Assembly: GCF_022605725.1 (NCBI RefSeq)
Contig: NC_065551.1
Coordinates: forward strand, 16,244,001 to 16,308,000
Length of the DNA stretch: 64,000 bases
Direction of reading: 5' to 3'
Source of the DNA: Anthonomus grandis grandis
Lineage: Eukaryota; Arthropoda; Insecta; Coleoptera; Curculionidae
Shown: positions 1 to 11,088 of the stretch, piece after piece
Numbering within the stretch: position 1 is the stretch's first letter
Layout: every line of letters starts with the position of its first letter
Program-made: the position numbers and the translations under genes
Notes under the pieces: generated by a model
Seen by the model: the letters and a program-made list of their open reading frames with translations, nothing else
The model's database searches: none
What the model was told of the DNA's origin: nothing

Positions 1-1689
1 TAGATATATCTTTTGTTGTTGCTTATTGTTTTTTCTGTGTACTAATTTTGTTCTTATTTTTGTTAATTTTTCTTCAGTTTAGTATTAGATAAGTTAATCT
101 ATATTTCTTTTCTAAACATAACTTTTCTAATTGTTACCAGTTTTTATAACTATTGATTTGTATTTATATCAATTGTTTTTCTTTTGTTTTATTTGGTATG
201 CTATTCAGGAGCAAGAGAATGTTTTGTATATGTGGGTCAATAAATATTGATAATGAGATTACTATATAAAAATTATAATAATTATTATTTATTATTATTA
301 TTACTATTAATATTTTCTAGAATATTTCAACCAGTGGCTATCGTTAAACCATTAAAATACAGTCTAACTGAAATCTATATACTTTGATTAAAAGTCCTTT
401 TCTAAATACTTCCGGATTTGATTTTGTATGAAGTTTGTATGGTGAAAATCGGAATCGTATGTCGGCCATCTTGCTTGGCAAAATTGACAGGGAGCTGACA
501 GACAGTTGTTGACATTGACTGATAGAACATCATTTGTCATTGTCATACCATTTGAGTTTGTTTTTCCTTTGAATGAATGCAAGCGTGGGATGGGTTTGCT
601 ATTTGTTTTAAGGATGTTATTTTAAATTCATGACTTTTTTTCTCTTCCAATATTGGGAGTAATGTTTTAATTGATTTGCAGCAAGCAATTCCTGGTTTCT
701 GGTAAGAAAATCTGATTTTATTTATAACTATTATGTTTTGAGTTTCTTTTTATTTTATGTAAACATCTGCCTTTGAATTAAGTTTTTATTAATATCATAG
801 TTCCAAGATATGTTGTTAGTATTATAAGAGACCAACAAATATATACTATGTAAGTGATATATGTTTATAGTAAAAAGTTGTTTTCATTTTCAAAGAGTTT
901 ATTTTGTTTTGTAGATAGATATATTGTTTCTTTCGATAATACTCTGCTATAGAATTTTTAGTTAATTTTAAAAATTAATATTAAAATTATAATTTAATTG
1001 ATTTTAAAATCTGTTTAATTTTTCTTTAGGAAACAGATACAAGTACATATTTAATAAGGATAATTCATCCTCTATTGAATCTGTGAGTTATTAAAATGAG
1101 GATATTCTTAACCTAATAAGAATGCCTTTAGATGTATAATGAGAAAATAACACAAAAATGTTGACAACCGTTTCTAATCTGTTTATAATTAGGGTAGATT
1201 AGTGCTAACAAAATACTTTAAAACATTTTTAGATTAATTCTAATTTATATAGTGTCTGTTATAATAAATTATTGTACAGTAAGTATACCATTTTAAGATT
1301 TTTTTTTCAGGAAAATTAAATAATGAATGTATTAAAGAAAAACATTGTTTTACTTTTATTTGTCCAATTGGTGATGTCGTACACTATTGTTAATTTATTG
1401 CAGTAAATTAACTTATTTAGATATGTAAAATAAAGCTGAAAAGTTTTATTTTTGTTCAGATCAATATTTGCTGCTAACACCTAATTAAAAAGGTCCTTTT
1501 CTCTATGAGTAACCTTTTTGAGTAGGCGTTTGCTTTAGATATTACGATTAAATGATAAGATTGTTAGATTAAATGAAATTTGATTTCCCGCCTTAATTTG
1601 GCCACGTTTTTCACCATTTTCATTGGTCCAATCCAAAGGTCCAATCACGTCAAACTGTCAAGTTAGTTACAACAGCTTCCGTTGCCAAT
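1..1689. other. AT-rich stretch without a recognised gene
   Basis: Both strands are full of stops and no conserved protein segment could be read here. Two CCAAT boxes (1628-1632 and 1641-1645) lie about 90-100 bp upstream of the LINE ORF1 start at 1732, so this edge could hold host promoter DNA or the LINE 5' UTR. The exact 5' end of the LINE could not be placed. Confidence 0.5.
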
Positions 1690-1731
1690 AATTTCTATCA
1701 GTTTGTATGCAACCACCACTTCTCTATATAT

Positions 1732-2961
1732 TTGTGTTCTATGATGGCGACGGTCGCAGGTTTAGGCGAGAGCGACGGTGTTTTTAATTGCTTTGTGTGC
1801 AAATTGGGTTTTGATGATGTAAAATCAGTGATCGAGTGTTCCGTATGTAAAAAGTTTTATCACGGAAAATGTGAAAATATTGATTTGCGGGGTTTCCATA
1901 TGAGAAAGGGTTCGTGGAAATGTAAGGCATGTTCTGAAGCTCTAGGTCAAGAGGTCAACAAGCCCGAAAGATCGAGGAAGAGAAGCCGTGTTGAACATGT
2001 GTACGTGGATCAAAATATCATTGATATGATTAATTCAACACTGGAACTCTTAGTTAATAAAACGAATGAATTAAACCGAAAAGTTGATCAACTAATTGCT
2101 GAGAATAAAAGCCTGCGAGAAGAAATATCTAGCTTAAAAGGGAGCAAGCCCGAAAATGGTTCTATTTTGCAAACTCAACTACCCCAACCTATTAAGAGCT
2201 ATGCATCTGTTGCACAAACAAATAAGGTACTAGTAATAAATCAAAAATACGCAAAACAAATAAAGAATGATTTGAAAACTAAAGTGGATCCCAGTGACAT
2301 CGGAATTGGGGTAGCTATGGGACGAGTAACAAAAAAGGGCGGTTTGATTTTAAATCGTGGCAACGAAAAAGAGATCACTAATGTACAGTCATAAATTCAG
2401 TCTAAACTTGGTGAAAATTACAGTGTTAATAGGCCTAAAATCTTACAACATCGAATTAAGGTAATCGGACTTAATGGGAAGGAGCATGAGATAAGTGATA
2501 GTGATATTATAAATAAGGTAATCAAGCAAAATGATCTAAATAGTAATTGCAGTAATCTTAGCTTAAAAATATTACGTAGAACCAACGTTTTAAACCATAG
2601 ATTCAATTTAGTATTCGAAGCTGATGATGTAACCTATAATTTGTTTATAAATAGGGGAAAATCAATATAGGGTGGAATCGTTGTCCTGTTTACAATGAAT
2701 ATGGAGTAATTAGATGCTATAATTGTTGTCAATTCGGCCATGTCAGCAAAGAATGTAAACAAAAAAAAAGTATGTTCCAAGTGTAGTGAAGAACACGATA
2801 TTAAGGAATGCCAAAATAATTTTAATAAATGTGTAAATTGTATCTTATCAAATAAAAAGTATCGAATGTCTCTAAATGTCGATCACGTCACTTGGGATAT
2901 AAATCAGTGTGAAACACTGAAGAGGATGGAAAACATGCAAAAAAACAAGTTTTTTAAATAA
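1732..2961 (+). pseudogene. LINE-alpha ORF1 (PHD finger, coiled coil, zinc knuckles), broken
   Basis: An RNA-binding nucleocapsid-like protein of a LINE. The first 220 codons are open: a PHD-like cysteine/histidine cluster (FNCFVCKLGF ... CSVCKKFYHGKC ... WKCKACSEA) at residues 19-70, a basic patch (RSRKRSRVEH), then a heptad-rich coiled coil around residues 90-135. A TAA at 2392 interrupts the frame, but the same frame continues with RNA-binding-type sequence to about 2660. After a frameshift a knuckle-type segment (CYNCCQFGHVSKEC) appears, and after a second shift in an A-run near 2760 come CSKCSEEHDIKEC and CVNC. So there is one stop and at least two frameshifts. The start at 1732 keeps the PHD finger whole; an ATG follows two codons later. 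Confidence 0.8.
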
Positions 2962-4621
2962 CAAGGATAATATATTTGTGTTTATAAATAATTGGCACCC
3001 AAAGCTCTTATTCTTATCTGAAACTCATATTTGTGAGGAAATTGAGCACTGTGAGTTAAAGAGCAATGGATATAGAATTGAACAGTGTATCACAAATAAT
3101 AGAAGAACTGGAGGAGTAATAGTTTTAATAAGAAGTGATATTAAATATTCCTTAAGAACTGTAGAGTGCGTGCAAAATTATGTGTGGTGTTAGTCTATTG
3201 AATTTTCCTTACGTAGAGTTAAATATCTGTGTACTGTTATGTATCATTCTCCTCAAAAAGAATATGCAAAATTTTTGGATTATTTCGGTAGTTACCTCGA
3301 TCAGGTCACTGTGTTTGAGGGTATCAACATAATAATGGGAGATTTTAATTTTGGTTTACTGAAGCCTTAATTTTATGGTGAAAAAATTATATTCCAAATC
3401 TATGCAAATGGTTTTAATCAAACTGTTGATACTCCCACGCGCATTACTGATAGTAGCAGAACCCTAATTGATTATATTGTCACGAATGATAAACATATAT
3501 CTTATAAGGTAATAACACTTAACGCCTAAAATTAGTGACCACTGTATATTGTCTATTTATCCCGAACAAAAATTTAATGAAAATTGTGATATAATCATTT
3601 ACCATAGATCTATGAAAGAATATAGTACAGATAGATTACAAAATATAAGTTTTATAGAGAAATTATTGATGGGAACAAAAACAAAATCCCCGCGAAATGT
3701 GGAAAAACCTAAAAACATTACTTCCGGGAAAAAACTCTTCATTGCCTCAAGAGATTAAATTCTACTATCAATTAATATCTAAGGAATTAACAATAGCTAC
3801 AGAATTTAACAAATATTTCATAAGTAGTATTTAGGAAATTGTAAATACCATTCCAGGGAATTCTTTTTTTGCAGATGAGATGCCACTGTTGACCAGTATA
3901 GTAAGTTTTCATTTTTCAAAGAAATATCTTTAATTGATTTAAAGAAAATTTTAAAGAATTTAAAAAATGTGGGGGTGGTGAGAATGGGATCTCAAAACGG
4001 GTGTTGTGCGATGTTTGTGATGTTGTTGGAAATCGTTTGTTGAATATTGTAAATGCATCACTTTCAAGTGGGATTTTCCCTGAGGCATGGAAGGAGTCGA
4101 TTGTGACTCCTGGGCCAAGGTTCAAAATACTTTTTATCATAGTGAATTTAGATCCATAAATACAGTAGAAATATATAAAAAGGTGTTGGAACTTGTTGTA
4201 AAAAAACAATTACTAAATTACTGCAATAATAACAATATTTTGGTTATAAATCAGTCTGGTTTCCGTGAAAGTCACTCTTGTGAATCTGTAATTATTAATA
4301 ACTGTCATAGTTTTCTAAAGGAAATTATGTATTGGCAGTATTTTTAGATTTTCGAAGGGCATTTGAAACAGAAAGATCTTATTGAAAAAACTTAAATTTC
4401 TTGGTATTGGGCAGACCGTATTAAATTGGTTTGAATCATATTTATCCAGTAGGCGACAAAAAGTTAAATTTAAGAACTGTGTTTCACAGTCATTGAATGT
4501 TGAGTTTGGAGTTCCGCAGGGTACTGTTTTAAGTCCTCTATTATTTCTACTTTACATAAATGATATATTCAAATACAGGTGTCGTCATTGCCGCTATGCG
4601 ATTTTATATTTCCATAGTTAA
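2962..4621 (+). pseudogene. LINE-alpha ORF2 (APE endonuclease and reverse transcriptase), broken
   Basis: Endonuclease pieces are readable in order across several frames: LFLSETHI and GGVIVLI near 3000-3130, IIMGDFNFGL near 3335-3360, then TRITDSSRTLIDYIVTND near 3440-3490, followed by the SDH motif that closes the APE fold near 3535. RT pieces follow: LNIVNASLSSGIFPEAWKES near 4030-4100, NQSGFRESHSCE near 4245-4280, and a 79-codon open block at 4382-4621 containing FGVPQGTVLSPLLFLLYIND. The YADD box and everything downstream are missing. Many stops and frameshifts make it non-functional. Confidence 0.8.
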
Positions 4622-4763
4622 CAATAACTTGTTTTGTCAAATCATCGGTTTGCAGTGACCCACGTATGTATTAATTCGATATTTGTTATTCCTGCTTACG
4701 AAAGTAGGTTATAATGTACTGTAAAATATTTTATATGTAGCTTTTTTTTAATGCTAAATAAAG

Positions 4764-4824
<61 letters not shown>
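4764..4824 (+). repeat. (ATT)n tail of LINE-alpha
   Basis: About 20 uninterrupted TTA/ATT triplets immediately after an AATAAA-like sequence. Placed right behind the 3' UTR, this is best read as the LINE's 3' tail. The LINE-delta element at 30.7-32.5 kb ends in the same kind of tail. Confidence 0.85.
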
Positions 4825-4825
<1 letters not shown>

Positions 4826-5199
4826 AAAATTAAAATATTTATTTTATATTCAGAATCATTCATTGCTGGGTACAATGAATCTTGGATAGAAACTTTATTG
4901 TAAAAACTATTATCATAATAAAGCCCTATTATCTCTTGTTCAATTTTCTCAAAAGCCCTCCAAATTCCATTTATAAAGAATTTCCTTTAACCTTCAACCC
5001 TCATAAAAATGTAATACTGTACTCAAGGTATAAATTCTTCACAGAAATATTTGATATTTTAACGGAAATTTATAGTCGGTCAATTGGGCTATCGGAATTT
5101 TAAAAGCATTGGCCCATCCTTTATCATCATCCCTTTATAAACTGAAATTTTTGAATTAAGGGCCATTAAAAAACCAGCCATTAAAAAACCTTCTCGAAA
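4825..5199. other. Spacer between LINE-alpha tail and mariner
   Basis: No protein similarity is visible. There is a short AAAACCAGCCATTAAA-type duplication at about 5165-5190, just outside the mariner end. Confidence 0.4.
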
Positions 5200-6468
5200 T
5201 AGCGGGTTATTCAATTCGAGGTTGGCTAAGTACAACCCTGCCGTTTGACACCTGTCAGAAATAAGCATCATGTGAAGCGTTTTTTTTTTAATTGAAGGTT
5301 TGCCATTTATAAATATGGATCGTTTAACAGTCGAACAACGTACTAAAATTATTAAATTGTTCTATAAAAATGGTGATCCTTCTGTGTCAACGTTTAGAAC
5401 TTTACGAGCTGATTACGGTCGACATAATCGTCCTACAGAGCAAACAATTTCGAACACAGTAAGAAAATTTTAAGAGACTGGATCGGTTACTGATATTGTA
5501 AGGCACGGGCATCACCACGTTCGTTCAGCTGAAAATATCGCTGCTGTGGCTCAAAGTGTGGAGGAAGACACAAATTTATCAATTCCTCGGCGTGCTCAAA
5601 ATTTGATTTGTCTTACGGCTCACTGTGGCGAGTTTTGCATTTGGATTTACAGCTCCATCCGTACAAAGTCCAACTAACTCAGGAACTTAAGCCTACAGAC
5701 CATGGACAACGCAGAACATTCGCAAATTGGGTGCTTGAACAACAAGCTGATGATGCTCATTTTTCGAGCAGAATTTTCTTCAGTGATGAAGCTCATTTTA
5801 CGCTGTGTGGCTACGTAATTAAACAGAATTGCCGCATATGGAGTTCTGAAAATCCTCAGGTGATCGTAGAGAGGCCTTTGCATCCCGAAAAAGTGACTGT
5901 ATGGTGTGCATTATGGTCTGGTGGTGTCATTGGTCCGTATTTTTTTGAAAACAATCATGGGAGAGCCTTAACAGTAAACTCTGAGCGGTATGGAAGCATG
6001 TTGACCAATTATTTTTGAAGAGAAATCAAAGAAGAAGATCTGGAAGACATGTGGTTCCAACAGGACGAGGCCACAAGTCACATAACACAGGCCAACCGAG
6101 CTCTTTTGCAAGAGAAGTTTCCAGGACGTTTAATTTCAAGATTAGGTGATATCTATTGGCCCCCAAGATCCTGTGATCTCACACCTTTGGATTTTTTTTG
6201 TGGGGCTATGCAGAAGATCGTGTCTACGCCAATAATTCGTGAAGTTCTAGCCGAGATATCACCGAAATGTGACGAAAAGTGATTGGAAATTTTCTTAAAA
6301 GGATTGAAGTTTGTCAGAGGTCCCGCGGTGGACATTTAAATGATATTGTGTTTCACATATAATGGAATGATTCAATCTTTAAAACAAAATAGAAAGTTCG
6401 CCTCCATCTGAATATCTTGAGTGTTTTATTTAACTTTACTTTTCCAAGCATAAAATGGATAACCCTGT
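5200..6468 (+). mobile_element. Mariner-like element, decayed
   Basis: About 1.27 kb, normal for a mariner. The right terminus (ending at about 6467) reads inward as CAGGGTTATCCATTTTATGC and is matched imperfectly at the left end by CGGGTTATTCAATT at about 5202. The interior encodes one transposase in the plus direction. Left-end decay makes the left boundary uncertain by a few bases. Confidence 0.8.
5315..6362 (+). pseudogene. Mariner transposase, broken
   Basis: The start MDRLTVEQRTKIIKLFYKNG at 5315 begins a helix-turn-helix region (LTVEQRTKIIKLFY). A stop at about 5471 and frameshifts near 5600 and 6020 break it. The middle block (5608-6018) carries the first catalytic acid in FFSDEAHFTL and the motif GGVIGPYFFEN. 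The last block (6049-6282) carries WFQQDEATSH and, about 36 residues later, CDLTPLDFF, the second and third catalytic acids of an IS630-Tc1-mariner transposase. The usual FFLWGY segment is shifted. The protein is complete in outline but dead. Confidence 0.85.
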
Positions 6469-6479
6469 ATTTCTTGTAT

Positions 6480-8140
6480 ATTAATTATTAATATTACGTA
6501 TCAAAAGAAAGAAATTTTTAGGCAGCTAAAAAATAATTTTCTCTTTCTTTCTCTGACGACCTTTATGCCTTTTCAATCTTCTCTAGGATCACTCCTCTTT
6601 TAATGACAGCTTAAACTGTCTGTTTTTTTTTATTTCTCTTTCTCTTAACGTCAAATACTCATAAGAAGTTATCTTGTCCTTATTCCAGGCACAAAACTTA
6701 TTTTATTAACGCACTTAGACACTTAGAGATTCATTTTGTCTGAAAACTAATTTTTCCTCTTTTTTTTTTCTACTCTCTCGCAATTCAATCCTTGGTAATT
6801 TTCTCCAGATGTTAGGTCACTTGTTCTTTTTTCAAAACAGTTGAGGAATTTTTTTTCCTCTTAAACATTTAGACATTTAAGAGGAATATTGTTTTTACTC
6901 CAGGTAGTTAGAGGCTCATTTTATTAACTCTCTTATATACTTACGACTCTATTAAACACCTTAAAAGCCATTTACTTTTTCTTGTAGGCAATTAAAAAGT
7001 AGCTTCTCTCTCTTTTCGATTTCTTTTTGGCAGTTAAGGATTAATTTTGACTTCTTCCATTTACCTAAGGTACACTTAAAAACTTCAAAACGCCTAAAAA
7101 CTTCAGGCTTCTTTCTGTCCTAGTTTTGGGTTATTAAAGAATCATTTTGTCCTCATTCCAAGCAGTTGAGCTCTATAACAACTCTAACTCCCAAATACTT
7201 AAAAATTCATGTTGCCTTTTTTCCCCAGGATATTTCGGTCACCTGTTATTTCTTACTGGAAGTTAAAGACTAATTTTACCTTCCTCCAGACACTTAAAGA
7301 CACATTTTCTTCTTATTGCAGGAAGTTGAAGAGCCCTTGTCCAAGCACTCTTTGTGTAAGCACTCTCTTCATTTCTTCTGAGGATGTTGTAGCTAAAGGT
7401 ATGGAGTGTTTACTTCTGCCTTCAGATTTCGTTTTGCCCTTTTTCCAGGTAGTTGACAAGTCATTTTGTTTTTATTCTAGAAAGTTAAGGTCTGATTTTA
7501 TTACTTCTTTTACATCCTTAACCAACTCTGACACTTGAAAAGTCATTTTGTCTATTTCGCAGACAATTGAAGAGTCATTTTCTCTATCTCTTCCCCAGAC
7601 TCGCTTTGTTTTTATTATTCTGCAATCCTTATTAATTTTTTAGGATATTAGGTTCACTTTTTATTTATTTTTAGCAGTTGAAATAAACTAATTTTATCTT
7701 TCTCTCAGGCACTTGAAGAGTTATTTTTTTCTTATTCCACGCAGTTGAAAAGATATTTAGTTTTTTTTTTATTCTTTTAAAGATATGTGAGTTGGATATA
7801 TTGGAGTCACCATTCCCGTCTGCCAAACTAAGATTTTTTTCTGATTTTCTTGCAGGCAGTTGACAAACCATTTTTTATCTCTCTTCCCCAGGCTCTTTTT
7901 TACTCTTTTCCTATTTAATCTTTGTCCATTTTTTCCGTCCATACATTAACATGTTAGGGTCACTTCTCATTTTTTGCAAGCAGTTGAGAATTCATTTTAT
8001 CTTTCTCTTAGGTACTTAAAGAGTTATTTTATCCTTATTCTAGGCAGCTGAAAAGCCATTGTGTCTCTCCCTTCACGTTTTCTAAACATATTATACCTAA
8101 ATAGTATATTATAGTCACTCTTCATTTTATTTATTTATTA
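6480..8140 (+). repeat. Pyrimidine-rich degenerate repeat with splice-acceptor-like units
   Basis: A 1.65-kb tract in which a diverged unit recurs: a T/C-rich run ending in CCAG or CAG, then GCAGTTGAARAGTCATTTT or GCACTTAAAGAGTYATTTT, then T/C again. Clear copies include those near 6690, 6900, 7310, 7450, 7560, 7710, 7740, 7855, 7975, 8010 and 8045. A second recurring block (ATATTAGGGTCACT-like) lies near 6588, 6815, 7236, 7650, 7805, 7955 and 8115, which suggests a composite unit of roughly 155 bp in the 3' half. There is no credible coding frame; open frames in the tract are by-products of the T/C bias. Confidence 0.6.
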
Positions 8141-8389
8141 AATATTTAGGAGACAAACAGATAAAAATAAAATATTATCCTGTTTTAACCCTATTGTAAT
8201 ATCAGGATAATAATGTTTAACTTATTATGAATTAAGCAATAACAATCTTTAAATTTTATCTAATTACTTAATCATATTTAATTTTACACAGCATTAAGTT
8301 ACAGAATCCCAAAATAATTATCTATGACTTATCTAATTTTAAAAACTTAAGTTTCAGTCTATTTTTAAATTGTAACAAAGTTGTTGCAA

Positions 8390-9323
8390 AGAAATCCATT
8401 AAAATCATTAGAATGCAAATTTAACAGCTTTTACCATTGTTACCAAAGAGGAATTCTGGTAAAAGTCCGTTCTACAGTATGGAATACAAAAGGGATCATA
8501 ATTTCTAAGTTTACGTGCAAGTACAATAAATATAATTTTAGAATATTTGGAGAGTTTAATAAGTTACTAATATTTTTAAATAATGCTAATCTGTCAGACA
8601 TAGTACGTTTTTTGTTTAAGTTTGTTTAAGTTTTTAAGAATATTAAAATAAGATTGGGCTAATTTTGTAACGGACCACAACAATTAGCCTGAACTAATTT
8701 TGACAAGTTGGAAACAAGTTTTATAACATAAAAACCTTAAAAATGTATTTTGGATTTTCTCAAGTCTGTCAATAAAGCGTTTTTATCCAGGGTTTTATAT
8801 TAGTGATGAAAATTGTAGCTTACTAAATACATAGAAATAATAAATTGTTATCATTGTTTTATAATTTTGAAACTTTGCACGTTGTCTTTTTATAAAACCT
8901 AAGATTCTATTGCAACCATTAAGATTGTCTATGACTCTATGTGTAAAGATAAAGTAATGTTTGAGTCAAATAGAACCGTTGAATCTATTATATGAGAAGT
9001 CCTTTTCAAAGAATCATTTCTCAACTTGCAGTTGTAATTAATAGTTGTAATACCCCCGAAAAAGATAATAGAGAAAGGACATTTATTAAAGTTTAAATAT
9101 AATTGGTTCTCATTGCAAAATTCTATTAGGTAATTGATGTTTTCTTATGATACACCCGAAGATAGGAAAACCTCTCAACAAAAATCCAAAAGCGCAACAA
9201 ATATTGATCTATTAAGTAGTCACTCAAACCATCTAAAAAGGTCACAAATATCCCGGGCAGCCTCTGTATCATACTATTATGACGAATCTTGTGAAAGGCC
9301 TTGCTGAAATGCTGAAATATGTA
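8390..9323 (-). pseudogene. LINE-beta ORF2, RT palm to C-terminus, broken
   Basis: Read on the minus strand from 9323 downward, a degenerate reverse transcriptase continues the N-terminal half at 12.6-13.1 kb. It contains a SKAF-type palm segment near 9300, FCNENQLYLNFNKC near 9110, a linker with NDSLKRTSHIIDSTVLFDSN near 8960, and C-terminal LINE sequence to about 8390 (LHVNLEIMIPFVFHTVERTF). Stops and frameshifts are frequent. The split point coincides with the end of the long-TIR mariner at 9326. Confidence 0.65.
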
Positions 9324-9325
9324 TA

Positions 9326-9533
9326 CAGTGACTGCCTAAAGTTCCGCATAAATTCGATAAAAATTAGAGACATGATTTTTTGAGAAAACGCTCGGACCCG
9401 TCGATTTTTATTTTAAGTTGCGCATTATTTCACATAAATTTTTGTATACAGGGTGGAACAAAAAAAAGATATGACGTCATCGGTCATTTTTTTAAATGGA
9501 ATGCTATATTTTTTATTACATTTGTGAAATAAT
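9326..9533 (+). repeat. Left terminal inverted repeat of element (a)
   Basis: It matches 12400-12609 in inverted orientation. It contains the outer CAGTGAC end, a shared block AAACGCTCGGACCCGTCG, and the inner ACAGGGTGGAAC motif at about 9449 followed by ATATGACGTCATCGGTC. Similarity fades after about 9533. Confidence 0.85.
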
Positions 9534-9570
9534 ATAGCTGAGAAGATATGTATAAAAACTCTATGGCAAA

Positions 9571-10701
9571 GTTATGACACGTAATAGATTTAAGCTGTTA
9601 CTACGTATGTTGCACTTTGCAGATAATCAGGATAATCCAGAAAATGACAGACTCCATAAAATTCAACCTTTGATTGACAAAATAGTTACAAATTTTAAAT
9701 AATCATATGAACCTTCCGAAACTTGCTGCATTGATGAGTCTCTTATTCCATTTAGGGGGAGATTGCGACAATACATAAAAAACAAAAGCCATAAGTATGG
9801 AATAAAAGTATTTAAGTTGTACAGCAAAGGAGGTTATACCTACAACTTTAAAATTTATGCAGAAAAAAACTTAGACCAAAGTCGTACTACTCCTACATCT
9901 GTAGTTATGAGTCTTTTTGAACCCATATTAGATTCAGGCCGTACTCTCGTAACAGATAACTGGTATACAAGTGTAGATTTATCAAAAAGACTGATGGATA
10001 GACAAACATATTTGATAGGGACATTGCGAAAAAAACAGACGAGGCCTTCCAAAAGATCTGGTAAACAAAAAACCTAAATCTGGAGAAATAGCCACTCTCG
10101 AAAACCAGGATGGTGTCACAGTAATTTCATGGAATGATAAACGTAACGTTTTATTTATTTCTATAAAACATAGTAATACAACAGTAGACACGGCAAACCG
10201 CAGACAAAAAACTGTAAAGAAGCCTGAAGCCATTGCAGCATATAATGCAGGAAAGTCATCAGTCGTTATATCTGATCAAATGCCAGCTTATCAGACGCCT
10301 TTACGTAAAACCTTTAAGTGGAGCCTTTAGGCATGGAGATTATCCTGAATACTGCGATGGTCAATGCATGGATTATGTATAAGGAAAGTGTGGATGTCAC
10401 AATTCCCTTACTTCAGTTTCGAAAAGCTGTTACATATAAGTTATGTGAAGCGCAGGATCCTTTAGAGCAACCGGATGCAGAGATTACTCCAAAAAGAAAA
10501 CGCCAATAACACGAAATGATCAAAAGTGACTATAAGAAACGAAGACCTTGCAGTAAATGCTATGAAAAACTAAGAACCTAAAAAGGATGAAAAGAGGCAC
10601 GAAAACTCACTAGAGTACGTTTTTATTGTAACGGTTGCGATGGTGAACTGTTTTTCTGCTTGGACTGCTTCACTAAAGTTCATAGATATGAAGATCCATA
10701 G
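9571..10701 (+). pseudogene. piggyBac transposase remnant 1
   Basis: The reading starts abruptly at MTRNRFKLLLRMLHFADNQD (9575) within the conserved core, so the N-terminal third is lost. It continues with CIDESLIPFRGR (first catalytic Asp region), then a 104-codon open block with TDNWYTSVDLSKRL (second Asp region), a frameshift near 10070, and NVLFISIKHSNTTV. Another break follows, and a C-terminal cysteine-rich domain (CSKCYEKL ... RFYCNGCDGELFFCLDCF) ends at 10701. The order and the CxxC-rich tail are characteristic of piggyBac-derived transposases. At least two frameshifts and several stops are present. Confidence 0.85.
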
Positions 10702-10964
10702 ATAGGACTTTTTTATTACGTTGTTCATACATTATTATGTAAACTACTGGTTTTTGTTTAAGATTATTTCAAAAATAAACAATATATTATGTAAAATATT
10801 TTTATTTCTCTAACCCATCTAGAAATAAAATATGCAAAATAATAAAAATCATCTCGAGTTCAGCATATTTTTAAAAAACTAATATGTTCCAACTATCGCC
10901 ACTCTATTACTAGCCCTAAACCAATGTAAAATAAAACAGTTGGCGAAGGAGGATTGAATATTTA

Positions 10965-11088
10965 GCTCGATCCTATAGACCGCATTGACGAGGGTGGCAA
11001 AATTTCTTTTCGGTCTTATAGACCATGGTGGCGAATAAAACTAATTCGTTTTTGGTCTTATAGACCGAGTTGGCAGCGAACGTGTTAA
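10965..11088 (+). repeat. piggyBac 1 terminus: triplicated palindrome ending at TTAA
   Basis: Three direct copies of a GGTC-TATA-GACC type palindrome occur at about 10969-10983 (decayed), 11012-11024 and 11054-11066. Each is followed by a TGGC-containing spacer. The last runs to CGTGTTAA, with the TTAA at 11085-11088, the target site used by piggyBac elements. Mariner transposase coding sequence resumes immediately after it. The repeats are probably subterminal transposase-binding sites. Confidence 0.6.

Larger units (their letters stand above)
1690..4824 (+). mobile_element. LINE-alpha: APE-type non-LTR retrotransposon, decayed
   Basis: A two-ORF non-LTR retrotransposon read in the plus direction. 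In order it shows an ORF1 with PHD-type zinc finger, coiled coil and zinc knuckles; an apurinic-type endonuclease; a reverse transcriptase with the motif VPQGTVLSPLLF; and a 3' tail of ATT repeats. It is short for such an element because the region between endonuclease and RT is reduced and the RT ends soon after the palm motif, so internal deletions have occurred. ORF1 is retained near its start, so the copy is not severely 5'-truncated. The microsatellite tail and APE endonuclease suggest the Jockey/CR1/I side of the LINE tree; the exact clade is not resolved. Confidence 0.85.

Noticed and set aside
388..582. 64-codon minus-strand open frame
   Set aside because: It ends in a polar tail with no domain, signal or splice context, and is expected by chance in this composition.
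7209..7538. 109-codon plus-strand frame in the pyrimidine-rich repeat
   Set aside because: Phe/Ser/Leu-rich product of T/C bias; it follows the repeat units rather than any protein family.
9524..9537. GTGAAATAATATAG shared between element (a) and the left side of piggyBac 2 (33980-33993)
   Set aside because: A 14-bp AT-rich match can occur by chance, and in element (a) it belongs to the mariner arm rather than to piggyBac.
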